Below are positions 21,753 to 34,937 of a DNA stretch of 64,000 nucleotides, one piece after another. The DNA is taken from NCBI GenBank assembly GCA_020809705.1, contig CP085829.1, forward strand, positions 6,572,001 through 6,636,000, written 5' to 3'. Both the position numbers and the translations under genes were made by a program. The stretch is from Calonectria ilicicola. Taxonomy: Eukaryota > Ascomycota > Sordariomycetes > Hypocreales > Nectriaceae. The first letter of the stretch is position 1. The number at the start of each line of letters is the position of its first letter. Under the pieces are notes generated by a model. That model saw only the letters and a program-made list of their open reading frames with translations. It was not told where the DNA came from and did no database searches.

Positions 21753-22369
21753 TTGCGATCGAGCTTGGCGATCTGTTTGGCCACCTCAACCGAAGGACCC
21801 GAGGTTGCACACACTACTAATCGCCCACATGATACCCAAGGCATCCAATACATTCTAGTTACACTGCCTGAGCTTAATCTAATGTGGCTTACGACGTTAT
21901 CAAGACTCGAGATATACCATCAACATCGCTACAAGGGATCTGGTGTTTAACTTTACCCCACACGTAAACGTCCATGCTCCCCACCAGCGCGGCGATTAGC
22001 CAGAAATGGAATTTTTTTGAGAATTTGCAACGCCATGATTGGACTAGGTCGCCCAGACCCGGTCCAAAGAAATTCGAGGAGCCGGAGATGGCCAACCCCG
22101 CGTTCGGGAAAGCTAGGCTGCCTAGGTGCCATCGAGGGTCCAAATCATGCGAAAGGTGAGATAGCCAAGCCCGGCTTTTCTCGAGAAATTCCCAGAATGG
22201 GAAATACTCTTGATGACATCGTATCATTCATATAATAGACTAAGTTTCACAGACAGAATAAATTAGCCATTAAGTCCGCCAATATGTCTTAGCTGGGCTG
22301 TCTTCAAATCATTCTGTATCTTCCCAGCGAGACTATTGTATTATTATCGTCTGCCGTTCTGCGCCACCA
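21753..22369. promoter_or_regulatory. Divergent promoter of permease and monoamine oxidase
   Basis: 617 bp separate the two start codons. Three matches to the GATA-factor core HGATAR occur: TTATCA at 21897-21902 (TGATAA on the minus strand), AGATAG at about 22159-22164 and TTATCG at 22344-22349 (CGATAA on the minus strand). GATA factors of the AreA/Nit2 type activate nitrogen catabolic genes, so shared nitrogen control is plausible. Matches this short also occur by chance. Confidence 0.4.
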
Positions 22370-24057
<1,688 letters not shown>

Positions 24058-24819
24058 TCTAAGTCAGTATGTGGAGAGTGGCGATGTCAATGCCGATTTC
24101 GCAATTCGGAGCTATCGGAACAGAGAATATTTGTAAAGTGTGCACATTAAAAGTATATCATGAGAAAAAGAAGCATTCTGAATCCAAGGATCAATCTACC
24201 ATCACAGATTCATTGACACCAACCGACATCATCTCAGAGAATGTCTTGACCACCTGACACAAGATAGATTTCAGGTCGCCATTGTACAATTGTCTCACGC
24301 GTTGATAGAGCGACGCATTGACTCACTCGCCCTACTGAGGGTACCATCACCAGCCTCTCATTCGCCCCATTTTGCATCAGTAGGTGTGATGCTTCAAACT
24401 TAAACCAGTAGTGATCCATCAAGGACAACAGCGATTTCCCATCCATTTTTCTCCGGGCCATCAGCGCTAGAAAGTTCGCCTCCACACCAAAGATGCGACA
24501 TAAACGAGGGCCGACACGCTTGACTTTGTTCGGCCTGGTCGGTCCCCGCACTCGCCCCTGCTCCTGATAACTGGCGGGTTCATAAATACCAGCGTAAATG
24601 CCATCATGGGCGTAGCATGCATCCCTCTAACCACGTGGAGAGTGTTGGCCTAGAGGGCAGCTCCATCTTGTCCCAACCGCCAATCGTGCACTGGTCAAAA
24701 CCGCTTGGAGAAAAACTTGAGCATTTTTACAGGCCAGCCCCCACATATTCCCTCAGTCGTGTTAACAGCAAACTCGAAAATCCCACCTTTCTTGAAGAGC
24801 AATTTTGACTGTGTTGCCA
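24058..24819. other. Intergenic region upstream of the regulator
   Basis: 760 bp with the 3' UTR of the oxidase and the promoter of the Zn2Cys6 gene. A 105-codon minus-strand frame (24234-24551) shows no domain or start context. Confidence 0.5.
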
Positions 24820-26386
24820 ATGTCCTTGGCTCGACGAGATGATGGTATGAACCGGCCAGTTATCCTGACAATTGCCAGTCCTCTAACATTAAAGTAAGGT
24901 TGTTATGAATGTTATAAACGGCGGCTCAAATGCGACAAGGCGGAGCCTGCATGTCTCAAGTGCCTCAAAAAGGGCATTAGCTGCTCTGGGCAGGGTCTAC
25001 GCTGTCGATTTAGCAGTCAGATGAGATCGGCAAATCAAGTACCGGCATTCAAGCAACAAGGGGTCGTCGATACAATATCTTCACCCCCTTCGCCGACCTC
25101 GTCTATTAAAACAAGTCACAGCGCAGGCCAATCTAACCGCGTTCAAAAAAGTTACCGATGGGTCAGCGTAGGAGGTGTCCCAACCAAACGCAACTCACTC
25201 CCTCACTCTCGTTCAACCCCAGATAATATCTCAATCCCAGAACCTAGGGATGATTCATCTATCCTCGGAAATAAAGACTATGAAAATCTTGATGAGAACT
25301 GTTCACAAGCAAACCCACCACCCCTTCGACCCGCACTAAATGAATTCTTACACCCACAAGCACGAATGCTCTTCAGCCACTGTATAAACCCCATACCCTT
25401 GGTCGGAAACATTTGGACTAATAAACATTTTAGTTTCAGAATTTGTCGCTCCCATCATGGTTGTGTTTGACTCCGAAAGCAATGGTTACAGAGACGTCAT
25501 CCTACCACTAGCTTGCCAAGATATAGTTCTTGGCCGGGCCGTTTCGGTCACCGCAACGTTTCATATGGCACAAAAAATGCCGGAGCTGCGACATGCTGCT
25601 GAGGCGGGCCACCATGCCATTATAGAAAAGTTGCGGCGAGACTCTCTCCAGTGCCAGCCGGGCGAGGTCTTTAATCACTTTACTCTAGCAACAGTTCTAG
25701 TGCTTTTAGTAGGAGAGACCATCACAGGTGCCAACAATTGCAGCTTCCTCCTGGAAATTCTAGATTGCTTTACCCAGGCGCTTGGGGTTAGCGTTTCCCT
25801 GCCAAACGCACTTCAGGATTTCTTTTGGCAGCAAATACGGATGTAAGTAGTCAAGGTGCGACTTGTATATCTCAACGCTAAGGAAGTATCCAGGTTCCAA
25901 CTGTTTGGTCTGCCTTTAGCAAACGAATCAAAAGGTCTCCAATTGCTCGCAAAAATGCCTGCGCAATACTTTGACTTCATGGCTTATCCTCATCTCAGGC
26001 CGGAGACCAAGCGCTACCAGAACCTCAGTCTCATTCGGTCTGTGATACATGACGCCTGTGGCCTATATCGTCGACGCGCGGAATCCTCGCTGTGTCAAGA
26101 GGAATCAATCCATCTCGTGGACCAATTACAAAAGAAAATAATTGGAGTGGGCTTGGATGTTAACGGTGCCCATGCTCTTGTTTGGGCATGCTTCATCGGT
26201 GCAGCTGAAAGCATCATCCCAGAACATCAAGAGTTTTTCTCACATTGTTTGATGTCATTGTATCAACTCACGGGCTTCGGTTGTATTCCTGCTGCATTGC
26301 AGGCATTGGGGACGCTTTGGGAATGTAAACCTCATCGGAGATGGACTGAGGTCATTACGAATGACATGCCAATATTGGTGATGTAG
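24820..26386 (+). CDS. Zn2Cys6 transcription factor
   Basis: Four exons (24820-24844, 24899-25381, 25434-25842, 25894-26386) give 469 residues. The tiny 25-nt first exon ends MSLARRDDG, and the splice completes a perfect binuclear cluster, Cys 10, 13, 20, 27, 30 and 37 (C-x2-C-x6-C-x6-C-x2-C-x6-C). A Ser/Pro-rich linker follows, then the fungal-specific regulatory region typical of the family (FVAPIMVVFDSESNGYRDVILP...RHAAEAGHHAIIEKLRRDS), ending in helical repeats. It lies 760 bp downstream of the monoamine oxidase on the same strand and may regulate the oxidase and permease; this is inferred from position only. Without the first exon, a gene finder could start at the ATG at 25021 and lose the DNA-binding domain. 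Confidence 0.8.
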
Positions 26387-26694
26387 GATAGCGGACCAAA
26401 AAATAAATGACACACATACACTTTTCATTCGCTGTTGATTGTGTATATTGGATAGCATTGAGTCATTTAAATTTTTCTCTAGATAACAATTGTCGAACCA
26501 AAATAGTAGTTGTCGACCAGTAAACAAACATATACCATGCCTAAAACAAAGCAAATTCAAGAACAGAAAGGAAAAACCCTGAAGCCTTGTGGTAGACACG
26601 CTCTAATAATATACATAAACCCGATACCCTGAAAAGCTTATTAGTGTACAATTAGTAACCGTCCGTCCAATGTCCCATCGTATACAATTCCATT
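26387..26694. other. Spacer between convergent genes
   Basis: About 310 bp of A+T-rich 3' flanking sequence of the Zn2Cys6 gene and the AAA ATPase gene; nothing else seen. Confidence 0.6.
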
Positions 26695-28188
26695 CTATAA
26701 TCTGGATCTCTCGCGAGATAGTACCTCAAAGTCCTTGTCAGATTTCTGGGCAAGTTCCTTCTCGACCCAGGCATCTATGCTAGACACGGCATCATGAGGG
26801 TTTTCTAAATGAAGTTGGAAAAATCCCTGTAAAAGGGAGGGGGTAAACATGTCGTCGGGGATCTTGCTGGCAAACTGGGCCGCGAGATCTCGGATTTCAT
26901 CCATATCTAAATGAGAAGTGCAGCCTAAGTCAGGGGAAAACATGCGAACAAACATTTCTCCGGCAGACTTTTGGCTGATGTTGCCCAGGTAGACCTTCAT
27001 ATCGACGCGTCCAGGGCGGACCAGGGCGCTGTCGAGGTCTTCGGGGTGGTTGGTGGTCATGATGACGATGCGGCCCTCTTGTGAGCCAACACCATCCAAG
27101 ACATTGAGCAGCCCAGACAGCGTGCAGTTTGATGGCGGTGTGCCGGTGCCAGATCCATCTCTGTCTAAGGCACTCGCGCGATCAACCCACACGGCGTCAA
27201 TGTCTTCGAGCAACACGACGCACCGAGGTGGAATCTCCTGAAACATCTGCTCCAGGTCGGCATCGGTGGCAACGCTGGGGATCTTGACCTCGTACAGATC
27301 CAGGCCAAACTCGCCAGCAATGGCCACGGAGAGAGACGACTTGCCAGTACCAGGGGGGCCGTAGAAGAGGTAGCCCCTGCGATAGGGCATACTGCGGCTC
27401 TGGTAGCGCATTTGCGTCTTGGGGTCCAGGTAGTTACGAATATCGGCGAGAAGGTCTTGCTTGAGTCCATTGTCGAAATGCACCGTGTCCATCTGGCGGA
27501 TGGGCTTGCGGGCCTTTGGTTTCCAGGCAAGTCCGTAGCGATCCCGGGCGTAGATGATGACGAAGAACTGGGTCTGGCGATCGGCATACTCGCGACAGGC
27601 CTCAATGAAGCGTTTGACGGGCTCTGCTGACCAGCCGAAGCAGCTGATGGTCATCTCCTCGCCTCCGATACCATCGTAGCTCGGATCCGACAGGGCCGAG
27701 CTGAAGTTCTCGACAGCTCGGGTGACGATGAAGAAGTCGCCGCGGTGCCACAGCCATCGCGAGTCCCAATGGGGGCAGTACTGGACCGAGTGGCGCGTCT
27801 TCTTGAGGGCGGCAGCCCTGTCGGCAGCGGACCGGGCCAGGTCGGTGCGGCCAGTGAAGTATCGCGAGTGGCGCTCGCGGTTGGCCAGGATCCATTTGAC
27901 GACGCTGCGGTTCAGTGGATCGCCGCCGGGAATGGTGACGGACGCGAGGAAGCACTGCCTGATCCAACCGTAGACCTCGCTCCAGGTGCGCTGCAGCAGC
28001 CTCCAGGCGGCGGGCGCGGTGCCGGCAATGGCCACCAGCGAGCCGATCTGCGTGATGTCGAGGTCCGCCCATCGGAGAAAAACGTCCCTGAACACGCCGG
28101 CGCCATGGGACCACGGATCGAGCAGCGGGAGGCCGACGGCGGCGGTGGTAGCGGCGGCGACACCCCCGGCGTAGAATTGATGGGCCAT
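26695..28188 (-). CDS. BCS1-like AAA ATPase
   Basis: An intronless gene of 497 residues. The N-terminal part has a short hydrophobic segment (residues about 8-22) and a BCS1-N-like region with WLWHRGDFF. The AAA domain has Walker A GPPGTGKSS (277-285), Walker B VVLLEDIDA (324-332), sensor 1 IVIMTTNHPEDLD, and arginines in ALVRPGRVDMKV. The insert GLLNVLDGVGSQEGR is characteristic of the BCS1 group. BCS1 itself is a mitochondrial inner-membrane translocase that fits the Rieske protein into complex III; filamentous fungi carry many divergent, often intronless BCS1-like paralogues of unknown role. Lack of introns and high GC make it more likely to be such a paralogue than the core BCS1. Confidence 0.85.
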   Translation of the reverse strand: MAHQFYAGGVAAATTAAVGLPLLDPWSHGAGVFRDVFLRWADLDITQIGSLVAIAGTAPAAWRLLQRTWSEVYGWIRQCFLASVTIPGGDPLNRSVVKWILANRERHSRYFTGRTDLARSAADRAAALKKTRHSVQYCPHWDSRWLWHRGDFFIVTRAVENFSSALSDPSYDGIGGEEMTISCFGWSAEPVKRFIEACREYADRQTQFFVIIYARDRYGLAWKPKARKPIRQMDTVHFDNGLKQDLLADIRNYLDPKTQMRYQSRSMPYRRGYLFYGPPGTGKSSLSVAIAGEFGLDLYEVKIPSVATDADLEQMFQEIPPRCVVLLEDIDAVWVDRASALDRDGSGTGTPPSNCTLSGLLNVLDGVGSQEGRIVIMTTNHPEDLDSALVRPGRVDMKVYLGNISQKSAGEMFVRMFSPDLGCTSHLDMDEIRDLAAQFASKIPDDMFTPSLLQGFFQLHLENPHDAVSSIDAWVEKELAQKSDKDFEVLSRERSRL

Positions 28189-31100
28189 TCTATGCCAGTG
28201 CCAGTGCTAATGCCAATGGCAGTGACAGCAGCAGCAGCAGTGGTTGAGTGTATATGATACGCCTGTCTGTATATCGGAATGAGGCCGCAGAATGGCCGCC
28301 GCCCCAGAAGATGTGGGTTTGGCTTTAACAATACAACACCAAGGCGTGCGCAAGACGAGCTACAGAATTGCAATTCAAATCGAACATGAAGAAAGAATAA
28401 CGGACCAATTAAATCAGGAAAAGAGCAACGAGAAGAAGAACAAGAAGCACCAAATGCAATTGCTTGTCAGCGTAGTAGACTCGAAAAGACAGGTTTCCCA
28501 CGAAAAGATTTTCTGGGGCACTCCCTTCCAGTGCGTGCTTGCTGCGCCATCTCCCCTGAAGGCGCAAAGCCACACCTCACCGCTGGCATGCGCCACACTC
28601 TCAACAAGGACATTATTTCCGACAGACGCGTCCACTACACGTCCACACGTTCCGTTAATGCTCACCTCTTCACAACAATCAACAAGCGCGAAATTTTTTC
28701 TTTTCTTTTTTTAAGGGCGTCCCCTAACTAATTATCAACATCCCAACTCAATTTGGCGAGGTTGAATTAATTAAGACGAGGTTAAATTGAATTGACGAGG
28801 TCCAATTTGAATTGAACCGAGGTTGAATTGGACATAAGACATGGCAACACCAGCTCTGTCCATTTCTAGAACGTTTGATATCAAGCCCATTATACACACA
28901 ACTCATCCATCCATCCATTTACTAGTCTAGCCTAGTCTTGTCTGTCTGTCGTGTATCCTCGTTCGATACGGCAATGAACCAAGCACCTTGGCATCCCCAA
29001 AAACATGCACGCGCGTGACTCAAGCGAACCCAAGTCCATGTCCAATCTCGTACCGAGAGCGCGCGCTAACCATGATCTGCAAAACTCCAAGGATTCCCCA
29101 GGCACCATCGTCCCAGCCGCTCCCGGTTACCCAGAAAAGCTTCACACAAACATGCCCCGGGTTGTCCCGCTTTCACACTCGCTTAGCCAGCCGTCACAGA
29201 CACCCCAATGTTAGTCCACAGGGACCATTCCGTAGAAGAAAAGTAATGACACATCTAATTCATCTTTTGCTCGAACCTGACGAAAAAGCCACCCTCCCCT
29301 GTAACATTCTATTCCTCAGAGAGCCAAAAGCAAACCAGCGCAAGGGTAGACAGGATTGAGATCACCCCGGCCAAGATGCACGGAACACCAAATCCAGTTT
29401 AACGCAGATCAATGCAGGCCCGAATGCCTGGATTTGGTTGAGACGGTTTGGGTCGCATCACCACCCATTCTGGTAATTTTGTGGAACCCTTTATTGTTTC
29501 CAGAACAAAGGATGAAAGAATTGACTGGTCCTGATTCTGGTCAAAATCGATTGAACTAGGGCCAGTTAGTGGGGATGTGGCAAGTTTACACTGACCGAGT
29601 TGAAACTCGTACGACCCAAATAATCTTCTAGGACGACACAACTTTGGCGGAATAGATTTGATGAGGGGGACTAAACATTGGACAGCATTAAAAAAAACCA
29701 ATCTAAATGATGCTTTATCCATTATAGCTATTGTCAATTTACTATTTCTCTTTGTTGGATCAAATTGTGTAGCTTAATTGACCCCAATATTGCAATCGTA
29801 TCTCGTCGGCGCAAATGCCATAGGGTAACCCTAGCTTACACCTCCTCAAGGCCCCGGTCTCAGCTCAAAAACCCTCGATCGCCACAACTTTCGTTTCATA
29901 CCACGATCGGAGTGAATTCGTTGGTCACTAATACGACGTGATCTTCAATATCCGTGGTATTCTCCGAGACACAGCCCGCGTCTAAAAGCGCATTGTCGTA
30001 GTTCAACCAGATACAATCAGACCACCCCCCTCAAGGCGATCAATGCGGGCGTAAACTTGCTCCTTTGGGCACCTACTAACCCCTGAGCAGTGCATTCAAT
30101 AGGCCCATGATCAGTTGGAGTTTCTTTTCCCGCCTTCCCCGAGCCGTCGGGCCAAATTATTTCCGTAGGGCGACATATCCGAATGTTCCGCTTGCTGCAC
30201 CCTGCAGATCACTTTCAACGGTGAATGATGCAGTTGCCGGGAACTCGGAGTTTGCAACCCGCGTCCAATCAAATAGTACCTTGAGTTTATGAGATACGCC
30301 ATCCTGTCTTGCTTGGTGGGGGGGGGGACCCTCCGCGCTATATTTCTTTTGCTGAGATGTCGTGGGATGTCTGTGTGTCGTCGATGTGCCTAGGAGCAAG
30401 CGAGAGTTCCCTCGCCAAGCTGTTTGTGGGGGGTTTAGTCCGGCTGTGGGTTTAGCTCTGAGTGACCGACAAGGGTAGATCTGTGCAAAGAAACAATGTC
30501 TTGGTGACTCTATCCGTGATGTATTGATTGTCCGGCATCATGATGGCGTAATGACGTGGCTGCACATTCTGCCCAATTGGCTTTAGCCTGTCTCACTTCT
30601 CCATTTGGTGCTAGTATATCTGCACTTGGACCTTTTTGTCATGATTGCCATTCTGCATGCAGAGGTGGCGTTTCCCCAGCCATTTATCGCTCAGCTTTAC
30701 ATACATGGTTGTCTCGATAGCCCCCCCTTGCCTATTAGAGCAATGCACAAGATGCTGCAACTTTGGACTGGCAGATAATACCTGCTTTGCAGCATCTTGG
30801 ATGCCGAGACAAGACACGTTTGTAGTTTCCCAGCCTAATCGGCTCTCATACATGATGCTTTAGATAGAGAAGATACCCTGACCGACTGGCTACGAGGAGG
30901 CTTCTCACCGCTAGCTTTCCCGCTGCATGTGTGAGAATATCGAGCCGTCTTCTTCCTTTTCAGGAGCGGTCATAGCGCTGGTACATACAGTACTTTCATG
31001 GTTTGTAGTTGCTTCTGCTCTCCCCCCTTGACCCCACCCTCTGACCCTGTTGGGGTTGGGCATAACCGCTGAATACAGACGTGTTGCCAGCCGAGAGATC

Positions 31101-32053
31101 TATCTATCTCCAAAAAGCAATATCGGGCGGGTAAGCGAGTGGCTTTCTGTCAGCATCGCCCCCTCAGCTCAGAAAATAGCCACTTGTAGATCTCTTGCCC
31201 TGTTGTGCATCTATTGAAGTGGAAGAAGTAACGTTTCTGACTGATCCTTCGCTTCTGGAGTGAGACACTTTATGCGCAGCGAAGACATACTCGCCTTGGC
31301 GCTAGCAATACCATCTGCCGCTATTGGTTCTGAGTTTCGTCCCCGGATGAGTGGCTTACGCCAACTGATTCCCAAATCTCTTAGCCACTCTAGTGCACAC
31401 AATGACACTTCTTGTAGGCCCATTTGGGTGGCATCAGTCCGTTCCCCTTGTCAAACCTCAGCCGTAACCGTAGCCCATCTCAGTAAATTGTGGTCAACTG
31501 TGTTTTATACGACAAATATGTCTAGGTTTTGTGGGAATTGAGCTAAATAGCCATTTATCTTTAAACTGAACCCACGGCCACTCCGCTCACGTCGGCCACT
31601 CCGCACCAACACCAACGGCCAGCAGACCATACCGTCGTGATCGACCGCATCAGTGCTGAACGATCAGACTTTCTGTGCAAATATCGCTGGGGTTAGACAA
31701 CTGGCCCCAAAAGCACGACTAATCCAGCTGGGGATACGACTCGTTTTTTAGGCGTCACTCACATTTGAACCATCTGCGTCCAGGTAGATTGAATCTGCGA
31801 CGCCGTGCTCAGAGTTTGGTGATTCTTGCACTCGCTACATGAACCAAGGACGAGGGCGGGAGGATCAACCGTTGTAAAGTTTACACAGATAACACCGAAA
31901 TCTCGGAGCTTTCTTTCTCTCTTTGGGTAAGTCGGTTGCTATTTTCTTCCATGGTAGAGCAAAACCCTCAATTTAATGTGCGTGAGCTAAAGCCGGACCC
32001 ATTAATGTAGGCATTAGTTCCATACTAGCCGTTGGCGAGGGACTTTTAGCAAA
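28189..32053. other. Long intergenic region, no supported gene
   Basis: Nearly 3.9 kb. Just upstream of the ATPase start is a short CAG run (about 28229-28240). At about 28750-28830 an imperfect tandem unit around GAGGTTGAATT is repeated four times. Frames of 100-140 codons at 28292-28714, 28988-29359 and 29399-29737 show no domain. A minus-strand stretch at 31423-31211 looks weakly coding but is unassigned. The last 100 bp lead into the PTH11-like gene. Confidence 0.5.
28750..28830. repeat. Imperfect tandem repeat GAGGTTGAATT
   Basis: Units GCGAGGTTGAATT, ACGAGGTTAAATTGAATT, ACGAGGTCCAATTTGAATT and CCGAGGTTGAATT follow each other with small length changes. Confidence 0.6.
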
Positions 32054-33527
32054 ATGGCCATAGACGGCGATGGCGGTTGGTCCATCGGCGTCATGTGGAT
32101 GACTACAGTGATCGTTTTGGCCTTTGTCATCCTACGCATCTACACCCGCGTCGTGTTAATCCATTGGTACGGGGTTGATGACCTGGTATACATGATTGCC
32201 TTCGTAAGCTAGCCTTTCCTTCGAGGTTTATGCCTCCAATTTACGTTCTGGAGCTGACCGGTCTTGAGGCCTTCCTTTTCTTTTTCTGCGTCATTATGAC
32301 ACTTTCAGCACATTACGGATTTGGACAGGATAACATCCCAAATCCTCGCCACGAGGCCACGGCGCTGTTTTATGAAGGGATCGGCATCAATTTAATTGCC
32401 ACCGGAATGGTCATTGCGAAGTGGTCTTTGGGTCTCTTCCTTTTGCGGATAGTGAAGGAGCCTTGGCAGCGAAACTGCATCTGGTTTGTCTTGGGCCTGC
32501 TGCTCGCTACGTCCTGTGCCGTCGTTGTCGTTTACTGGATGCAATGCCAGCCAATCCAATATCTTTGGGACAAACAAATCAAGGGAGGAAAATGCCCCAT
32601 CGACTTTGTTCCCGTGGCATTTGTGGTGACATGTAAGTGGGCGCTCATTGGCTAGGTTTTCCCTGCCCTCGCTTCGTGTGGGTGATCTGAGACCTGAAGT
32701 CAGAAGATGAAGCTTTTCCTATGCTAACATATGCATTTAGCTGTATGCGTATTTGCAGACTTCTTCTTCGCCATTTTCCCGTGGGTTGTTATTTGGAACG
32801 TCCAAATGAATCCTCGTGACAAAGTCCTGATTCTGACTAGTCTAAGTCTTGGTGTTTTGTGAGTGAAGATGCATTATTCTGCATGCGAGAAACAGAGCTG
32901 GTTCTGACTAAACTAAATAGTGCTGGTGCATGTGGAATAAAACGCACAACGGAGATTGGTGAGCTTTGGGCCCCTAACTTTTTGAGTAAGTCAATCCGTC
33001 TATTTCAACTTGGCCGCTAGGCCATGACGCCGAAACTTAGATTTCCGCCACTAACAACCGGACTAGAAGCAACAGTGCCAGCTGCCGTCTGGTCTGTCGC
33101 AGAGATGGGTGTTACCATGGTCTGTATTAGTATCCCTGTCTGCCTGCCATTCTTTAAGAGAGTGCATGGCAAGTGGTCGACTAAGGGCGAGGACACCAAT
33201 GATAGTGGCGTGCTCGCGTTGCACGATGATGGTACGGGACAACTCGGTGAGAGCCCACTCGATTCGCGCCGTAAGAGCAATGCTGCGGCTGGTACATCAA
33301 CACTGACGGGGATGGCGCGGAGGTTGGGCATTCATTGGACCATTGCAGGCGAAACATGTGTTGAGGAAGGGCCGGATGATGAAGAGATGGCAAGACCAAG
33401 ATCCAGCAGCAGCCAAGCGAGGTCAGTGCACACATTACGAGGGGAAGAGAATGCCGAAAGAGAGAGGACATCGTGCGATAGGGATAAGAATACACACAAA
33501 GAAAAAAAAGAGATCAATGAAGGATAG
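32054..33527 (+). CDS. PTH11-like seven-helix membrane protein without CFEM domain
   Basis: Five exons (32054-32203, 32269-32632, 32741-32858, 32921-32985, 33067-33527) with matching phases give 385 residues. There is no signal peptide or CFEM domain; helix 1 starts directly (VMWMTTVIVLAFVILRIYTR). Markers of the fungal rhodopsin-like family are WYGVDDLVYM, the aromatic-rich helix 2, WMQCQPIQYLWD, FADFFFAIFPWVVIW and, in helix 7, WSVAEMGVTMVCISIPVCLP. The third-last exon boundary follows the usual receptor pattern (SLGVL/AGACGIKRT). The tail of about 130 residues is charged and Ser/Arg/Glu-rich, suited to cytoplasmic regulation. It is the second of three related receptors in the window. Ligand unknown. 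Confidence 0.75.
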
Positions 33528-34586
33528 AAGAATACTGACCGCCTGGAGAATATTCCGGAAGAGGAGACAAATACCGAACAACGGGGGAAGAATGCTGATA
33601 AGGAATCCAGCGACAAGGAAATCAGCGACAGGTCTAATGAGAAAGGTTGTGAATAGGATATTGTGGTACATGTGAGGGCCGAGACAGTTGGGATGTTGGA
33701 CTGTACATGTGTGTTTCCTAGTCAATTGGTATGGATTGGGAATGGCGAACTTGGCGAATGATGGCAGGCGGCGTGGCATTCAAACATGGATATGCATAGT
33801 TTAGCAGCATTTTAATTTTCGGGCACATAGAGGCTTTATGTATTATAGTCACGAGCATATGATTTCAATTCGCTTCGATATTCTTGGTCCTCAAATTAAG
33901 GGACGGTTCATTCCTCTTTCATCAAACGCAAAAGCCCTTTATTCTACACACCAGTCTAGCTGTCCGACAAAGTCAATGCACTAAATAAAACTTGCAGATA
34001 TAAACCTGAAAAAAGCTACAAAATATTGTGATAAGTTCGTTCCAATACCTTAACAAAAAAGAGTCTATTAGATCCCATTATTAAAACGTGTCTCCGGTCA
34101 TAGCTCAAACTGTCCAATTCAGCCAATCTGCATCTAGATCTGCCTTCGCTACTCAATCAAGGGAAGAAATGGATCCAAATCCCCTCCAAAGAAACTAAAA
34201 TAAACCTAAGATATACTATCGATTGATTCTGTGATTCGAAGAAGGTCGCGTGTTTATATTGAAAGGATTTCCACTCTATTTTAGTGAATTGAGACCCTCC
34301 ACCTTGGGTTGGGCACTAAATACTACTCCAAGAATGGAACCTTGAGACGATATATCACTAGAAGAGATTCGTAGAATAATTTATAACCTTTTACTGACCT
34401 TGACTCTAGCTCGAGCCTTAGGAGGCTCTGAAGTCTGACGTAATAAGTACTGCATGACGGTTGCTATACTGTGACAGTCGTTCGAGGCTGCAAAAAAATG
34501 AGAGATCTATATTAAAACTAGGAAGATCGTATTCGGTCTAATTTTGGGGTTATTCTGAGCAGCTCGCGGAAAGCGCCCCAAGGGCA
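33528..34586. other. Intergenic region
   Basis: No gene is supported. Moderately A+T-rich sequence containing the 3' end of the PTH11-like gene. Confidence 0.55.
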
Positions 34587-34644
34587 AACCGCTGAATCAG
34601 TGGTATTGGTCTCCATAGGAAGCCCCACCACTGATTCAGCGGTT
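34587..34644. promoter_or_regulatory. Nested inverted repeat with bZIP-like cores
   Basis: Two perfect 18-bp arms (34587-34604 AACCGCTGAATCAGTGGT and its reverse complement at 34627-34644) flank a 22-bp spacer. Each arm is itself a near-palindrome, CCGCTGA-A-TCAGTGG, close to AP-1/MARE-type sites bound by bZIP dimers. It lies about 290 bp upstream of the CoA-transferase ATG, and a bZIP gene lies just past that gene. A hairpin-forming or mobile-element origin is possible. Confidence 0.55.
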
Positions 34645-34937
34645 GAGTGTTGCGACACGCCAAGGTCGAACCGACCAAAGATAGAAAGCGAAGACGGGTG
34701 ATAATTTTGGCACGCAATGGCGGTGAGATTGTGAAAATGGGTTATTGGAGCATTTTTATCTGATTGGAGGAGATTGGTCTTTGGGATGCGTCATGTAGGC
34801 TACCTCACATAATTCCTATTTAAATTATCACAGCCCACCAATTTCATTCCGATAGTTTAAATACTGATTCGTTTCGACGTATTCATTTAAATCCACTTGA
34901 TTGCATCTCAAAGAGCCAGCTGAAACGAGACAGAACC

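Noticed and set aside
28229..28260. Short CAG/CTG run as a regulatory or unstable repeat
   Set aside because: Only a few units, in the 5' flank of the ATPase gene; common in fungal leaders.
27602..28373. Several long frames opposite and within the AAA ATPase gene
   Set aside because: They are high-GC shadow frames of the BCS1-like gene; none has a domain.
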